Positions 35,801-36,632 of a stretch of DNA of 64,000 bases are shown here, piece by piece (the stretch's first letter is position 1; the number at the start of each line of letters is the position of its first letter). The notes beneath the pieces are model-generated. The model did no database searches, had not been told where the DNA came from, and saw only the letters and a program-made list of their open reading frames with translations. Source of the stretch: Anniella stebbinsi (taxonomy: Eukaryota; Chordata; Lepidosauria; Squamata; Anniellidae); the NCBI GenBank assembly GCA_029215795.1, contig JARDYH010000004.1:217428017-217492016 (forward strand). Direction: 5' to 3'. The position numbers and the translations under genes are program-made.

Positions 35801-36632
35801 CGAAGAAGAAATGCAGGTTGCTTACTTGTAACTGTAGTTCTTCGAGTGGTCATCTGTGCATTCACACAACCCACCCACCGTCCCCTCTTGGCATCGCTGT
35901 TTGTGATTGTCAATTGGTTCGCCATGCTCTTTGTCTAACGACATAGTTGTACCTTAGTCATGAGGCTCAGCGGTCTCAGGGAACTGAGGTAAATGGAGAG
36001 GCGGGAGCCCTGAGCATGCGCGGTAGGATGGTGGGGGGAGGGGTTCCCGCCAAAAGTCTAAGCTAGCTAAGTTTCCCGGAAGCAGGCTCGGCGTCGGTGC
36101 GAGCCCATATGTGTGAATGCACAGATGACCACTCGAAGAACTACAGTTACAGGTAAGCAACCTGCATTTATCAGGAAATGCGCATAATCGGGGAACCGGG
36201 CGTCAAAGCGAACTCTTGTAGAGGGAGCCAAAGAATTGGAAACTGGCACTTGTATATCTGCTAAGGTATTATGTGGATCAGACAAGTCCCAGTATTTGTG
36301 ATCCTGTTTTTTCCTGCAGCAGGATGAAATATACATCATTTTGGGAACTGCCAACTTTCTTTTTACCACTAATGCATACAGAAATGTTCCTTATTCCTCG
36401 GTAATTTGACTTCAGATATTTGTGTTTGGATGCAGATGCTCCTGGCTGAAAAGGCTGAGGCTTTACAAGAAGAAGTTGAAGAATTACTGAAAATACCGAC
36501 AGACATTCCTTGAGGCTTCCTAATCACTCTTCCATATGATTCTGAAAATCAAAGGATAATTTTCTCCCCTAATAATAGTTAGTAGCTTGCTGTATATATT
36601 CATGTAACTAAGCTTATTTTAGTCATAATAAA
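1..36632 (+). CDS. HELQ: HELQ gene, coding exons 1-36513 (17 exons here, 5' end off window)
   Basis: HELQ is a nuclear ATP-dependent 3'-5' DNA helicase of superfamily 2 (Hel308/POLQ-like) that acts in replication-coupled repair and crosslink repair. The joined exons give 975 residues plus stop, against about 1100 in the human protein, so roughly the first 125 residues lie before the window. Visible motifs, in order, are Walker A PTSGGKT (residues 244-250 counted from base 2), ATIEKGHSL, motif II DELH formed across an intron, [30 protein letters not shown] and [12 protein letters not shown], followed by the winged-helix, ratchet and helix-hairpin-helix type C-terminal region. All 16 introns are GT-AG and every phase matches. 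No frameshift or premature stop was found. Two DIRS retrotransposons lie in introns 3 and 16 of the visible set. HPSE follows in the same direction, as in other vertebrates. Confidence 0.97.
1441..1770. repeat. Dispersed purine/pyrimidine-rich repeat, copy 1
   Basis: The order of segments (CTAGATGGGC, a short inverted motif, GGGAAGGAGGCTGG, GGCC, then a pyrimidine-rich block) matches that at 13565-14000, so both appear to be copies of one diverged repeat family. A short (AC)n tract lies at 1680-1692. The class is not recognised. Confidence 0.5.
2589..2764. mobile_element. hAT-like MITE with 8-bp target duplication
   Basis: The termini are TAGGCTGACCATATGGAAAG and the inverse of TATAGTCACCCTA. 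They are flanked by an 8-bp direct repeat TTATAGGA at 2581-2588 and 2765-2772. An 8-bp duplication and TAGGG-type ends are hAT hallmarks. The inside is palindromic and non-coding. A related, duplicated copy lies at 59356-59675. Confidence 0.8.
3132..3310 (+). CDS. HELQ: HELQ coding exon B (Walker A)
   Basis: The exon follows a TTTGACAG acceptor and ends at a GTATGA donor, phase 1 to 0. It encodes WQHACLTL and then the nucleotide-binding loop PTSGGKT, and ends with [10 protein letters not shown]. These are helicase motifs Q/I and Ia. Confidence 0.97.
3385..3475. repeat. Short dispersed repeat fragment (AAGTAAATCCCATTGAA type)
   Basis: The motif GGAAGTAAATCCCATTGAA with a neighbouring inverted GGGGTTTA belongs to the same repeat type as 11883-11975. 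It is a diverged palindromic element typical of reptile introns and lies in the 368-bp intron 3311-3678. Confidence 0.5.
3679..3879 (+). CDS. HELQ: HELQ coding exon C (first half of motif II)
   Basis: 67 codons in phase 0. It carries [26 protein letters not shown] and LGLVVVDE. The DE of the DELH Walker B motif is the last coding pair before the donor GTTTGT. The frame stays open into the intron up to 3957, but homology stops at 3879. Confidence 0.97.
4271..4349. repeat. Near-perfect hairpin, 34-bp arms
   Basis: Arms 4271-4304 and 4316-4349 are inverse complements with one mismatch, separated by an 11-nt loop. No family was recognised. It could be the remains of a small palindromic transposon or a hairpin-RNA locus. 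Confidence 0.85.
4445..4660 (-). repeat. L2-like LINE/SINE 3' tail, reverse orientation
   Basis: An A/T-rich (TAAA)n run is followed by the reverse complement of the usual reptile L2-like 3' end. It resembles 44390-44830 and 18925-19290. Boundaries are approximate. Confidence 0.5.
5039..5193. repeat. DIRS copy 1 left inverted terminal repeat
   Basis: The core from about 5061 to 5193 is the inverse complement of 10957-11090. The outermost bases (TTCTTCTTCGTGGTCTCTGT) differ from the right end, which carries a longer unique extension. Such unequal ends are usual in DIRS. Confidence 0.93.
5324..5340 (+). repeat. A17 tract in DIRS copy 1 leader
   Basis: A run of 17 A between the left repeat and the Gag start codon. 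Copy 2 has a 19-A run in the same place. Confidence 0.9.
5405..7792 (+). CDS. DIRS copy 1 ORF1, Gag-like protein
   Basis: 795 residues, presumed structural (nucleocapsid) protein. The N-terminus has a compact Cys/His cluster, C10-C13, H23, C26-C29, H34, C39-C42, preserved in copy 2. Residues about 90-440 are rich in Ser, Pro, Thr and Arg, with an SR-dipeptide stretch near 350-380 followed by [10 protein letters not shown]. The C-terminal part, about 475-710, is well conserved with copy 2, for example [20 protein letters not shown] and [10 protein letters not shown]...[12 protein letters not shown], and resembles the LAP2alpha-type domain known to derive from DIRS Gag. ATG at 5405 is the first in the frame after the A tract. 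The frame ends CGC CTT TGA C, a candidate recoding site. The LAP2alpha match is from memory of the family, not a search. Confidence 0.9.
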   Translation: MAQAALFKHCSSCRAKLTLTDGHSLCLVCLGEGHIVDSCPHCMTFSRQTRRIRADRLRSLLWSKALSAVDQPRQQAGDAEAGQSTSGERRRAPVSRSKPASPCSSPYRDAAEEPLPRLLTKPSKKATLATKKSGKSKKALKSKQSTAPKPSSASKQPTDHTASRDGRSPILKRPSTSAVESSSAPKRSSTSAPLRSSASATSSIPKRSSTSTTPSASRLPPTSKDRPLKPSSVSSRRSTSSTPRRPEPSIPTHQSSSSFKKRSTPTSARPASSPIPSQRSLSMTQRASSLPPRPVLQALDIEAGSSDVELIDVIPSDISVDHDVDRRSHEEDVQQPSPLGGVASPMSRDSRTTYRSRSRTRSQSHSRSRHWESASDRSRSRSRHRRAPRYLFDPYTGKRIGHSSSQRRHQNSTTVRQQPSSTPAHTSTALVPRPLSPTSGDDYPSDASSIRSRAPSVPSPPEGVGSTDRPSPSLELGSFSDQMQRMAQSLGLDINQPQEDLNDKIYDVMYAEPAPQLTLPLVPTLLKTFKSAWENPATVGATSKRLETLYKVKDVETPFLCSHPRPNSIVVESSQGRSTKSHSTPVDKEGRKLDTFGRRVYASATLGFKIANYQATMARYQLFLWEKITTLTDYLPDDQRELARVFQAEATRLSRQQLTTANHQTDCAAKALAGSIALRRHAWLRSSTLPAETKTRIEDLPFDGEGLFHSSTDNTMDVIHKSKMTARKMSAPVQQVQQQSRSRRWYRSFQYQPRRQQERTQRFQAQQPQSSFQARKAGNRYTKARRQDQPSKRRL
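7593..9692 (+). CDS. DIRS copy 1 ORF2: reverse transcriptase, RNase H, methyltransferase-like
   Basis: An open frame of about 699 codons overlapping ORF1 by 200 nt. There is no early ATG; homology with copy 2 begins just after the ORF1 stop ([10 protein letters not shown]). RT motifs are [41 protein letters not shown] and YLDD at 8400-8411 (residue 270). RNase H shows [30 protein letters not shown] and NAQADALSR, so all four acidic positions are kept. The C-terminal part ([39 protein letters not shown]) corresponds to the DAM-like methyltransferase region of DIRS elements; activity is uncertain. It is probably made as a Gag fusion by +1 shift at 7787-7793. The recombinase frame overlaps its whole length. 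Confidence 0.93.
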   Translation: MHPCNRCSSSLARVDGIDLSSTNLDDSRSAHSVSKHNNRSLLSKPGKLATDTPRHVDRISRQNGAFDSIPITLPQHRTTRLQPFLHRWQSLTTDKWVLSTIAEGYLIEFQTYPSLGTVRTTPPSPTLLQEATTLLQKRAIVRVPSRQLKAGFYSRYFTVPKKDGGLRPIMDLRHLNKFIKPRKFRMITLAQILPLLKRHRWFTLVDLKDAYFHIPIHPTHRKYLRFIIGKRVYQFSVLPFGLRTAPRVFTKCMAVVCAHLRSQNVELYPYLDDWLIVSPTQLQALSDVSLVTSCLTSLGLEINKEKSIFHPTQMIQFIGVFLDSTVGRAYLPTERTRTIVSLASRLQRGSRTTAFTVLRMLGFMASAVFVVRWARLHMRPLQQVLLQRYRPCLNPRKIILTIPSGVLPSLRWWSSTANLTHGMPFHSRGPTRMVTTDASLEGWGAHYNDLQIQGKWSQSESQLHINLLEMLAVKRALHAFLPHLQGQHVRILSDNTTVVWYINKEGGTRSRRILRLTLDILQWAIRRDIWLSALHIAGTDNAQADALSREFTDTHEWELSQEVLQHLFTKWGTPSIDLFATSANAVCQDYCSRAGIGPASLGDAFQWDWSNGFLYMFPPFPLIAKTVVRASRSSVNAILVTPWWPRQHWFTALYRLSQGIWWRLPRIPHLLSRNAGAILHPDLQSLHLTAWRIQPVGSL
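7787..7793 (+). promoter_or_regulatory. Candidate +1 frameshift/readthrough site CTT TGA C (copy 1)
   Basis: ORF1 ends with CTT followed by TGA and C. The RT frame is +1 relative to ORF1 and is open through this point (TTT GAC ...). The recombinase frame is 0 and open from the next codon. The heptamer is the same as the RF2 (prfB) programmed +1 shift site, and CTT is also the slippery P-site codon of the Ty1 shift. Copy 2 has the identical heptamer. The function is inferred. Confidence 0.6.
7793..10708 (+). CDS. DIRS copy 1 ORF3: tyrosine recombinase
   Basis: The frame is open without interruption from the codon after the ORF1 TGA to the stop at 10706-10708. The recombinase domain itself covers about 9690-10708: an N-terminal SAM-like core-binding part ([34 protein letters not shown]) and the catalytic part with Arg in [17 protein letters not shown] (His-x-x-Arg), a Trp in AATWSS, and the nucleophile Tyr in KHYRLDV (codon 10637-10639). 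It joins element DNA to the genome. The 630 codons upstream of the domain overlap RT in another frame and look low-complexity, with no recognised fold. There is no ATG near the 5' end in this copy, so expression by TGA readthrough, a spliced RNA or internal initiation are the options. Confidence 0.9.
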   Translation, partial: LHSDNFATTSHNQAPTLPAPLAILNNGQVGAFNNCRRLPHRVSNLSISRHCADHSTVSHTVTGSNNPVTKESNRPRSLAATKSGFLLALFHGSKERRRSSSYNGPQTLEQVYKAKEISHDYLSPDLATTQTTPVVHFGGSQRRLFSYPNTPNSSQVSEIHYRKKSISVFSPSLWPPDCTKSFYQVYGRGVCPSQITECRALSLPRRLVDRFANPVASTLRRQPRHFLSHQLGPRNKQRKVHFSSHTDDSIYRGVSRLDGGTSVSTNRAHSNHSVPRFAAPTGLTHDSVHSASHARIHGLGSVRRSLGPPPHAPTTAGASPALPSMSKPEENNTYHPVGCPPFSPLVVVHSESDPRHALSQQRSYSNGHYRCFSGGMGSSLQRPTDSRKMVTVRVPAPYQSTGNASSKASVTRLLATSSRAARPHSVGQHHCGVVHQQRRRDKISSHFAFDSRYSTMGHSQRHLAVRASHCRNGQCAGRRAQPGIYRHTRVGVVSGSAATPVYKVGHPVDRPVCDFCKCRLPGLLFSGGDWTCIARRCIPMGLVQRLPIYVPPVSTNCENGGQGQQILCERDTGDPLVAETTLVHRTLSSVSRDMVAAAQDTAPTIQERRSDTAPGLAVAAPHCVADPTSWQSLEMPSALRSIFEASIKSSTRASYTRKWNRFLKFANDKGFSAHDGPVSGVIDFLYSLHAEGLKPSSIKVYLAAISGQHAKMDGYTAFTHPVAKTFMKGLRHMFPPVRQIVPQWSLSVVLTALTTKPFEPLATIDLRLLTFKAIFLVAITSARRASELAALMVGPPYTQFFRDKVVLRPGPSFVPKVSSMFHINQDIVLPTFFKASADPLSATLHALDVRRTLAFYKERTEPIRRSDKLFICYGGKTKGLAVSSQRLAHWIVDTIVLAYQVLGKQPPTSFTAHSTRGQATSSALIHGSSVPDICRAATWSSASTFVKHYRLDVRAARDASFGRAVLSSICQ
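10735..10740 (+). promoter_or_regulatory. Consensus splice donor just after recombinase ORF (copy 1)
   Basis: CCG|GTAAGT lies 26 nt after the recombinase stop. Copy 2 keeps the same context. A second donor-like CAG|GTAAGC lies in the right terminus at 11125-11130. Use is not shown. Confidence 0.4.
10756..10849. repeat. DIRS copy 1 internal complementary region
   Basis: Positions 10756-10789 are the inverse complement of the left terminus (5041-5074). The following bases, to 10849, are the inverse complement of the right terminus, up to the terminal GCATTT. The two ends are therefore joined here as in a circular junction, which is the template function proposed for DIRS elements. Confidence 0.93.
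10957..11141. repeat. DIRS copy 1 right inverted terminal repeat
   Basis: It begins GAACTGAGGTAAGG, mirrors the left repeat, and then carries a unique extension ending GTAAGCAACCTGCATTT. The extension is repeated in inverse form in the internal complementary region. Confidence 0.93.
11207..11279 (+). CDS. HELQ: HELQ coding exon D (second half of motif II)
   Basis: A short 73-nt exon encoding [24 protein letters not shown]. It completes the DELH box begun in exon C, 7.3 kb upstream. The acceptor is TAATTCAAAG and the donor GTAAGT. The right end of DIRS copy 1 lies 65 nt before it, so the branch point and pyrimidine tract must fit into 11142-11206. Confidence 0.96.
11280..12498. other. HELQ intron 4 of window: three diverged repeats
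   Basis: A 1.2-kb intron holding a MIR-like SINE fragment (about 11455-11640), a CCCATTGATTTCAAT-type short palindromic repeat (11883-11975) and a copy of a dispersed family (about 12010-12235) also seen at 47935, 60785 and 62095. No gene was seen. Confidence 0.7.
11455..11640 (+). repeat. MIR-like SINE fragment
   Basis: The pattern TTATCCTTACAACAACCCTG, GGCTGAGAGATAGTGACTG and GAGGATTTGAACC is the conserved core of MIR/L2-tailed SINEs of amniotes. A reverse-oriented relative lies at 48640-48800. Confidence 0.6.
12499..12596 (+). CDS. HELQ: HELQ coding exon E (motif III)
   Basis: The exon encodes [18 protein letters not shown] and continues to [12 protein letters not shown] is helicase motif III. 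It starts at phase 1, ends at phase 0, and its donor is GTATGT. Confidence 0.97.
12597..13164. other. HELQ intron 5 of window, nothing recognised
   Basis: A 568-bp AT-rich GT-AG intron. No repeat or gene was recognised. Confidence 0.7.
13165..13263 (+). CDS. HELQ: HELQ coding exon F
   Basis: 33 codons in phase 0, [20 protein letters not shown] through FSRLLDFK. The acceptor is AAACCTAG and the donor GTAAGG. It links the two RecA-like domains. Confidence 0.96.
13565..14000. repeat. Dispersed purine/pyrimidine-rich repeat, copy 2
   Basis: A relative of 1441-1770: the CTAGACGGGC inverted motif, GGGAGGGAAGGAGGCTGG and the pyrimidine block come in the same order. It makes up most of HELQ intron 13264-14191. 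Confidence 0.5.
14192..14337 (+). CDS. HELQ: HELQ coding exon G (motif IV)
   Basis: The exon encodes [17 protein letters not shown] and [18 protein letters not shown], the start of the second RecA-like domain. The acceptor is ATCTTTTAG. It ends at phase 2 with donor GTATGT. Confidence 0.96.
14727..14752. repeat. Perfect 26-bp palindrome
   Basis: A 13-bp arm (CTGAATACAATTG) is followed directly by its inverse complement with no loop. Part of the arm is repeated directly just upstream at 14713-14726. Confidence 0.9.
15165..15335 (+). repeat. tRNA-derived SINE, diverged
   Basis: It keeps AACTCAGTATCAGAACACAT and GCTTTGCATTCAAAA, then CACTGGAGAGCCTCTCCCAG and GTGGTCTGACTCAGTA. This is the same family as the better-kept copy at 47350-47550, with the A and B boxes mutated. 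Confidence 0.7.
15345..15690 (+). repeat. L2-like LINE 3' end
   Basis: It encodes remnants of the RT C-terminal tail, then an untranslated part ending in GGCAGTATAGAAATGTAATG and an A-rich tail, as in reptile L2-like LINEs. Confidence 0.65.
16085..16324 (+). CDS. HELQ: HELQ coding exon H (motif V)
   Basis: 80 codons. It contains [36 protein letters not shown] and [16 protein letters not shown] (motifs IVa and V). It enters and leaves at phase 2. The acceptor is TTTCTTAG and the donor GTTAAT. Confidence 0.97.
16941..17057. repeat. Local tandem duplication of about 60 bp
   Basis: Two adjacent units (16941-17000 and 17001-17057) share TAATGTTATACARTGTTTAT, AAATAAA, CACCTGATGG and CATACCAAT. 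It lies in HELQ intron 16325-18208, where nothing else was recognised. Confidence 0.75.
17058..18208. other. HELQ intron 8 of window, right part, nothing recognised
   Basis: AT-rich intron sequence with no supported gene or repeat. Confidence 0.6.
18209..18350 (+). CDS. HELQ: HELQ coding exon I (motif VI)
   Basis: The exon encodes [20 protein letters not shown] and then [20 protein letters not shown], including the arginine-finger motif [12 protein letters not shown]. The donor is GTAACT and the exon ends at phase 0. Confidence 0.97.
18925..19290 (-). repeat. L2-like LINE 3' region, reverse orientation
   Basis: A T-rich start is followed by CAAGACAGCTTACAACCAGC, then GAGGGAGGTCATTCCATAAA and GTCTCCTCTGAGAAGACC, the reverse complement of the RT tail and 3' UTR seen in L2-like reptile elements. 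Confidence 0.55.
19391..19495 (+). CDS. HELQ: HELQ coding exon J
   Basis: 35 codons, [20 protein letters not shown] through [13 protein letters not shown]. The acceptor is TTTTTTAAG and the donor GTAATT. This exon is more diverged from mammalian HELQ than its neighbours, but length and phase agree. Confidence 0.9.
19671..19893 (+). CDS. HELQ: HELQ coding exon K (winged-helix region)
   Basis: The exon encodes [20 protein letters not shown], then [26 protein letters not shown] and [10 protein letters not shown]. It corresponds to the winged-helix part of the Hel308 fold. It ends at phase 1 with donor GTAAAA. Confidence 0.95.
19894..21111. other. HELQ intron 11 of window, left part, nothing recognised
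   Basis: Ordinary intron sequence with no supported gene or repeat. Confidence 0.6.
21112..21632. mobile_element. Non-autonomous inverted-repeat element, TTCGGACAACACA type
   Basis: The left end GGCTGCGTTTGGACAACACA is mirrored by the right end TGTGTTGTCTGAACCCAGTC. The inside is non-coding with many GGTTATT/AATAACC inverted motifs and a 17-C run at 21288-21304. The same ends occur in the cluster at 26629-27366. Confidence 0.7.
21784..21941 (+). CDS. HELQ: HELQ coding exon L
   Basis: The exon encodes [20 protein letters not shown], then [20 protein letters not shown] and [10 protein letters not shown], part of the ratchet helical domain. It enters at phase 1 and ends at phase 0, donor GTATTT. 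Confidence 0.96.
22413..22600 (-). repeat. CR1 LINE 3' end, reverse orientation
   Basis: It starts TATCATAGAATCATCGAAT, the complement of the CR1 3' tail, followed by GTTGGAAGGGGCCTCTAAGG and CCCCCTGCTCAATGCAGG, hallmarks of sauropsid CR1. Confidence 0.85.
22613..22880 (-). repeat. CR1-like LINE 3' portion, reverse orientation
   Basis: CATAAGAAGAGCCATCCTGG, then GGATCAGACCAAGGGTCCAT and GACTAGTAGCCATTG. The same segment occurs at 40529-40745 and, in + orientation, at 48190-48350. The segment at 55740-56155 looks like the RT tail of the same family. Confidence 0.75.
23068..23166 (+). CDS. HELQ: HELQ coding exon M
   Basis: 33 codons, [20 protein letters not shown] through [13 protein letters not shown]. 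The acceptor is TACTTTTTAG and the donor GTAAGA. Confidence 0.96.
23167..24402. other. HELQ intron 13 of window, no clear element
   Basis: Mostly unassigned. A stretch at about 24090-24350 (ATTAGGCCAACCAAAATAAC, GAGTTCTCTAGAAGCTTTC) looks like a dispersed repeat, but the family is not recognised. Confidence 0.5.
24403..24576 (+). CDS. HELQ: HELQ coding exon N
   Basis: 58 codons including [31 protein letters not shown] and [12 protein letters not shown]. The acceptor is TCCTCTTAG and the donor GTAATG. It belongs to the C-terminal helical domain that contacts single-stranded DNA. Confidence 0.96.
24750..24965. mobile_element. Short MITE with TTCAGACAT-type ends
   Basis: The left end GGCCCAGTTCAGACATCATA and the right end ACAATGTGCAAACTGGGTC form imperfect inverted repeats, with AACAACCCAC/GTGGGTTGTT inside. 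It is non-coding, about 215 bp. Confidence 0.7.
25366..25479 (+). CDS. HELQ: HELQ coding exon O
   Basis: 38 codons, [20 protein letters not shown] through [17 protein letters not shown]. The acceptor is ATTTTTACAG and the donor GTTAGT. Confidence 0.96.
25480..26550. other. HELQ intron 15 of window, left part, nothing recognised
   Basis: Intron sequence with no supported gene or repeat apart from a short (GT)n run near 26401. Confidence 0.6.
26629..27366. mobile_element. Nested cluster of inverted-repeat elements
   Basis: At least five termini of the form GGCTGAATTCGGACRACACA or its inverse lie in this stretch (about 26634, 26765, 26835, 26970 and 27345). One element appears inserted into another. 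It is non-coding, with long C/T-rich and C-run spacers. Confidence 0.7.
27400..27765. mobile_element. MITE with AACAACCCA/TGGGTTGTT inverted motifs
   Basis: Repeated inverted AACAACCC motifs, GTGATGTCTGAACCCAG and GGACATCACATCAAACAAC, and a right end near TACATGTGAACCGGGTC. It is related to 24750-24965 and 26552-26610. Boundaries are approximate. Confidence 0.55.
28000..28275. repeat. Dispersed repeat with AGGGCAGGGC and GGCCTCCAGGCTTGAGG
   Basis: Low-complexity purine-rich sequence ending in a TTGAGGTTCTGCACCACTG motif common in reptile repeats. The family is not assigned. Confidence 0.35.
28339..28473 (+). CDS. HELQ: HELQ coding exon P (HhH-like)
   Basis: 45 codons, [20 protein letters not shown] through [16 protein letters not shown]. 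It resembles the helix-hairpin-helix C-terminal domain of the Hel308 family. The donor is GTGAGT. Intron 16, with the nested transposons, follows. Confidence 0.96.
29331..30149. other. Unassigned interior of the split GC-rich element
   Basis: A gene-free stretch with a (TG)n run near 29650, purine runs, and a (CT)n microsatellite at 29826-29856. It has no counterpart in the short relative at 42686-43038. Its origin is unknown. Confidence 0.6.
30275..30433. repeat. DIRS copy 2 left inverted terminal repeat
   Basis: It starts TTCTTCTTCGTGGTCTCTGT exactly as in copy 1 and mirrors 35981 onward up to TTTACCTCAGTTC. Confidence 0.93.
30570..30588 (+). repeat. A19 tract in DIRS copy 2 leader
   Basis: A run of 19 A about 60 nt before the Gag ATG, matching the A17 tract of copy 1. 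Confidence 0.9.
30648..32807 (+). CDS. DIRS copy 2 ORF1, Gag-like protein
   Basis: 719 residues from the ATG that starts [16 protein letters not shown], which matches the copy 1 start; the frame is open upstream to 30546 but that part reads the A tract. The Cys/His cluster C10, C13, H23, C26, C29, H34, C39, C42 is the same as in copy 1. The middle is Ser/Pro/Thr-rich with an SR-dipeptide stretch followed by [10 protein letters not shown]. The C-terminal domain ([55 protein letters not shown]) is LAP2alpha-like. It ends CGT CTT TGA C. Confidence 0.9.
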   Translation: MAQTALFRRCSRCRAKIALSDGHSLCLICLGEAHVVESCCHCMRFSRQTRRNRADRLRSLLWTKALSAVDRPRPSMMLGVTSGESRQHSSPASPVSPLLGAVVPASIPDISPVSSPVPVKKSKKSKPKKSSKAAATSISTSASISTSASKKARPSSMPSSASVKVVATVHKSSSVPTRLSVPSHRSTSIASTSQASVTELSSAPSVAKRPTPSMASLLRTPSTPRAQPQPAALSPSRSLPSPAPMPILLQSDSEQPPRLSSPRQPRTHRRRRHSSRSRSHSRSRSRSRSRDWDIYSERSRHSERKRYRFDPYTGHRIGGENTPPPVPPRRTTSLNQPATRHRSSSTTRRHEQTPSAPTRRRQQSQSFEDYPSDTSSAPSPRPSEPSPLDTVSNEERASPTMEMGSFTDQMLRLTQSLNIECQQPVEDSDDGIYDVMSTEPSPQLTLPMVKALLKTIKQSWEHPATVGATSKRLDAIYKVKESQAPFLFQHPKPNSVVVEAAQGRSGKVHSAPTDKEGRKLDAYGRRIYASTSLGIKVTNYMALMARYQLFLWEKISSLTDCLPDDQRELARVFQSEAIRLSRQELTTARHLTDCVSKAMVGAVALRRHAWLRSASLPQETKNRIEDLPFDGEGLFHTDTDTTMDTLHKARMTARKMGFQQPQQPYRSRKWYRPVPYQPRPQQDRAQRYHPTSSQSYQSRKTTPRFQQRNKQPQQNKRRL
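32602..34728 (+). CDS. DIRS copy 2 ORF2: reverse transcriptase, RNase H, methyltransferase-like
   Basis: The frame is open from 32602, overlapping ORF1 by 206 nt (200 nt in copy 1), with no ATG at its start. [51 protein letters not shown] at 33418-33429. RNase [44 protein letters not shown]. The C-terminal methyltransferase-like region has [29 protein letters not shown] and [11 protein letters not shown] Gag-RT fusion through a +1 shift at 32802-32808 is the likely expression route. Confidence 0.93.
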   Translation, partial: QRGRWASNNHSSPIVPENGTGQSHTSLDRNRTGRSGITQHRPNHISRGRRRRVFSNATNNHNKTNVVFDLTPRLLTNNPSANKLQPFLQTWSAVTSDAWILNIIAEGYKIEFEVPPPLGIIKVTPPSETLKQETTALLNKEAITRVPLHQLRAGFYSRYFTVPKRDGGLRPIMDLRILNKFILHKKFRMITLASVLPMLRRGNWFTLIDLKDAYFHIAIHPDHRRYLRFVIGRQAFQFSVLPFGLKSAPRVFTKCMSAVCAYLRSRNIDLYPYLDDWLIVSTSRGQALADVHEVISLLSSLGLQINYKKSIIQPSQQLQFIGVTLDSTVGRAFLPPDRVTSLQHLSLKLQGRPRVSAFVILRLLGFMAAAVFVVRWARLRMRPLQQFLLQHYSPLQNPHNLILTVPGSIRESLRWWSSWHNLCQGMPFVSRGPSRVVTTDASLEGWGAHHGELRAQGRWSRSEKCLHINMLELLAVKKALHVFLPRLRGRHVRILTDNTTVVWYLNKEGGTRSRRLLRLVMDILQWAISHNILLSALHIAGKDNTTADILSRSFADTHEWQLNTRILGRLFARWGTPDIDLFATAANAVCPMYCSRAGIGKASLGDAFQWDWSRGLLYIFPPFPLIARAVTTLRRHDADAIVVAPWWPRQAWFTSLLRLAKAEFLNLPYSHDLLSREDGRVLHHEVRSLHLTAWRIRRPGGHWTFQNK
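32802..32808 (+). promoter_or_regulatory. Candidate +1 frameshift/readthrough site CTT TGA C (copy 2)
   Basis: The last sense codon of ORF1 is CTT, then TGA and C. A +1 slip gives TTT GAC TTG, which is the RT frame. The 0 frame after the stop is open into the recombinase. It is identical to copy 1 although the flanking codons differ (CGC versus CGT, then CTC versus CTT). Confidence 0.6.
32808..35726 (+). CDS. DIRS copy 2 ORF3: tyrosine recombinase
   Basis: Open from the codon after the ORF1 TGA to the stop at 35724-35726. The first ATG is at 32871. The recombinase domain covers about 34700-35726: [35 protein letters not shown], catalytic Arg in [16 protein letters not shown], Trp in AATWSN and Tyr in RHYRLDV (codon 35655-35657). 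The preceding 640 codons overlap RT in a different frame and have no recognised domain, as in copy 1. Confidence 0.9.
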   Translation, partial: LDASSTHQQPICKQITALSANMVSSNIRRLDFKHHRGGLQNRVRSSSSAWHHKSYASLGDLETRDYRTPKQGSDHEGATPSTACGVLLPLFYGAKKRRGTSSHYGSQNSEQIHTTQKIPYDHLGIRPTHAAEGQLVHANRPKRRIFPHCHSPRPSSLSAFCHWASSVPVLRPSFRSEVGTKSVYQVHVGSLRVPTISQHRFVSLPGRLVDRFNLQRPGACRRPRGHLSSVIAWAADKLQKIHHSTFATAAVHRSYPRLNCRKGVPTTGQSYESAAPFFKIAGPPSSFSIRNPPFTRVHGSSRLRRPMGATSYAPPSAVSTTALLTTSKPTQPNTYRPGVDKGVAPLVVELAQPLPGHALRVAGSVSRSNNGCIARRMGCSPRRAEGTRKMVTFREVPSHQYVGATSGKKGLTRFFTTLERASCPHPDRQYHSCVVSEQGGRDQVSPPPSSGHGHSAMGHLPQHSTVSVTHCGKRQYHSGYSQPIVRGHTRVATQHSHSGSSFRSLGNTRHRPLRDGCQCSVSDVLLQSRNRESVSRGRVPMGLVERPSLHFPTVPTHCESSDHSQATRCGRHSSSPVVAKASLVHVATQTSEGGVFEPTLQSRPSVSRGRESPSPRGPVSALNGLENPSSWRALDIPEQIKSVLEAARKPSTRLSYERKWKRFQQYALLNNFDSNTSDMPSIIAFLYSLHVQGLKPTSIKVYLSAIAANHGLVNGFSVFSHPMARAFLKGLHNLFPAIRPIIPQWSLSLVLTVLTSRPFEPLATVDVRLLTLKTMFLVAVTSARRVSELAALLIDPPYLQFFRDKVVLRPDPTFVPKVSTYFHVSQDIVLPTFFNTSSDPLSSTLHTLDVRRAPAFYKARTESFRKSRSLFICYGGVAKGLAVSRQRISKWVVETITLAYKIAKRDPPFQVTAHSARAQATSSALLHGASLADLCKAATWSNASTFIRHYRLDVRARQDSSFGRAVLSSICQ
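35753..35758 (+). promoter_or_regulatory. Consensus splice donor just after recombinase ORF (copy 2)
   Basis: CCG|GTAAGT lies 26 nt after the stop, the same spacing and context as in copy 1. A second CAG|GTAAGC lies in the right terminus at 36153-36158. Confidence 0.4.
35775..35868. repeat. DIRS copy 2 internal complementary region
   Basis: The inverse complement of the left terminus (from CCCATATGTGTGATGC) is joined to the inverse complement of the right terminus (ATGCAGGTTGCTTAC). It has the same length as in copy 1. Confidence 0.93.
35981..36169. repeat. DIRS copy 2 right inverted terminal repeat
   Basis: It begins GAACTGAGGTAAATGG and ends GTAAGCAACCTGCATTT, the same end as copy 1, and contains the longer unique right extension. 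Confidence 0.93.
36436..36513 (+). CDS. HELQ: HELQ last coding exon Q and stop
   Basis: 25 codons, [20 protein letters not shown] then PTDIP and TGA at 36511-36513. The acceptor is TTTGGATGCAG. The exon lies about 7.96 kb downstream of exon P because of DIRS copy 2 and the older transposon, and about 270 nt after the DIRS right end. Confidence 0.95.
   Translation: MLLAEKAEALQEEVEELLKIPTDIP
36627..36632 (+). promoter_or_regulatory. HELQ: HELQ poly(A) signal
   Basis: A canonical AATAAA lies 114 nt after the HELQ stop codon, implying a short 3' UTR. It is the first such hexamer after the stop. Confidence 0.75.

Larger units (their letters stand above)
30275..36169 (+). mobile_element. Full-length DIRS retrotransposon, copy 2
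   Basis: A second intact DIRS of 5.9 kb with the same layout as copy 1: terminal repeats 30275-30433 and 35981-36169, internal complementary region 35775-35868, and three ORFs without internal stops. Terminal sequences are nearly the same as in copy 1, but the coding parts are clearly diverged, so these are different lineages and not a recent duplication. All RT, RNase H and recombinase catalytic residues are kept. It lies in the last HELQ intron, in sense orientation, inserted into an older inverted-repeat element. Confidence 0.96.
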
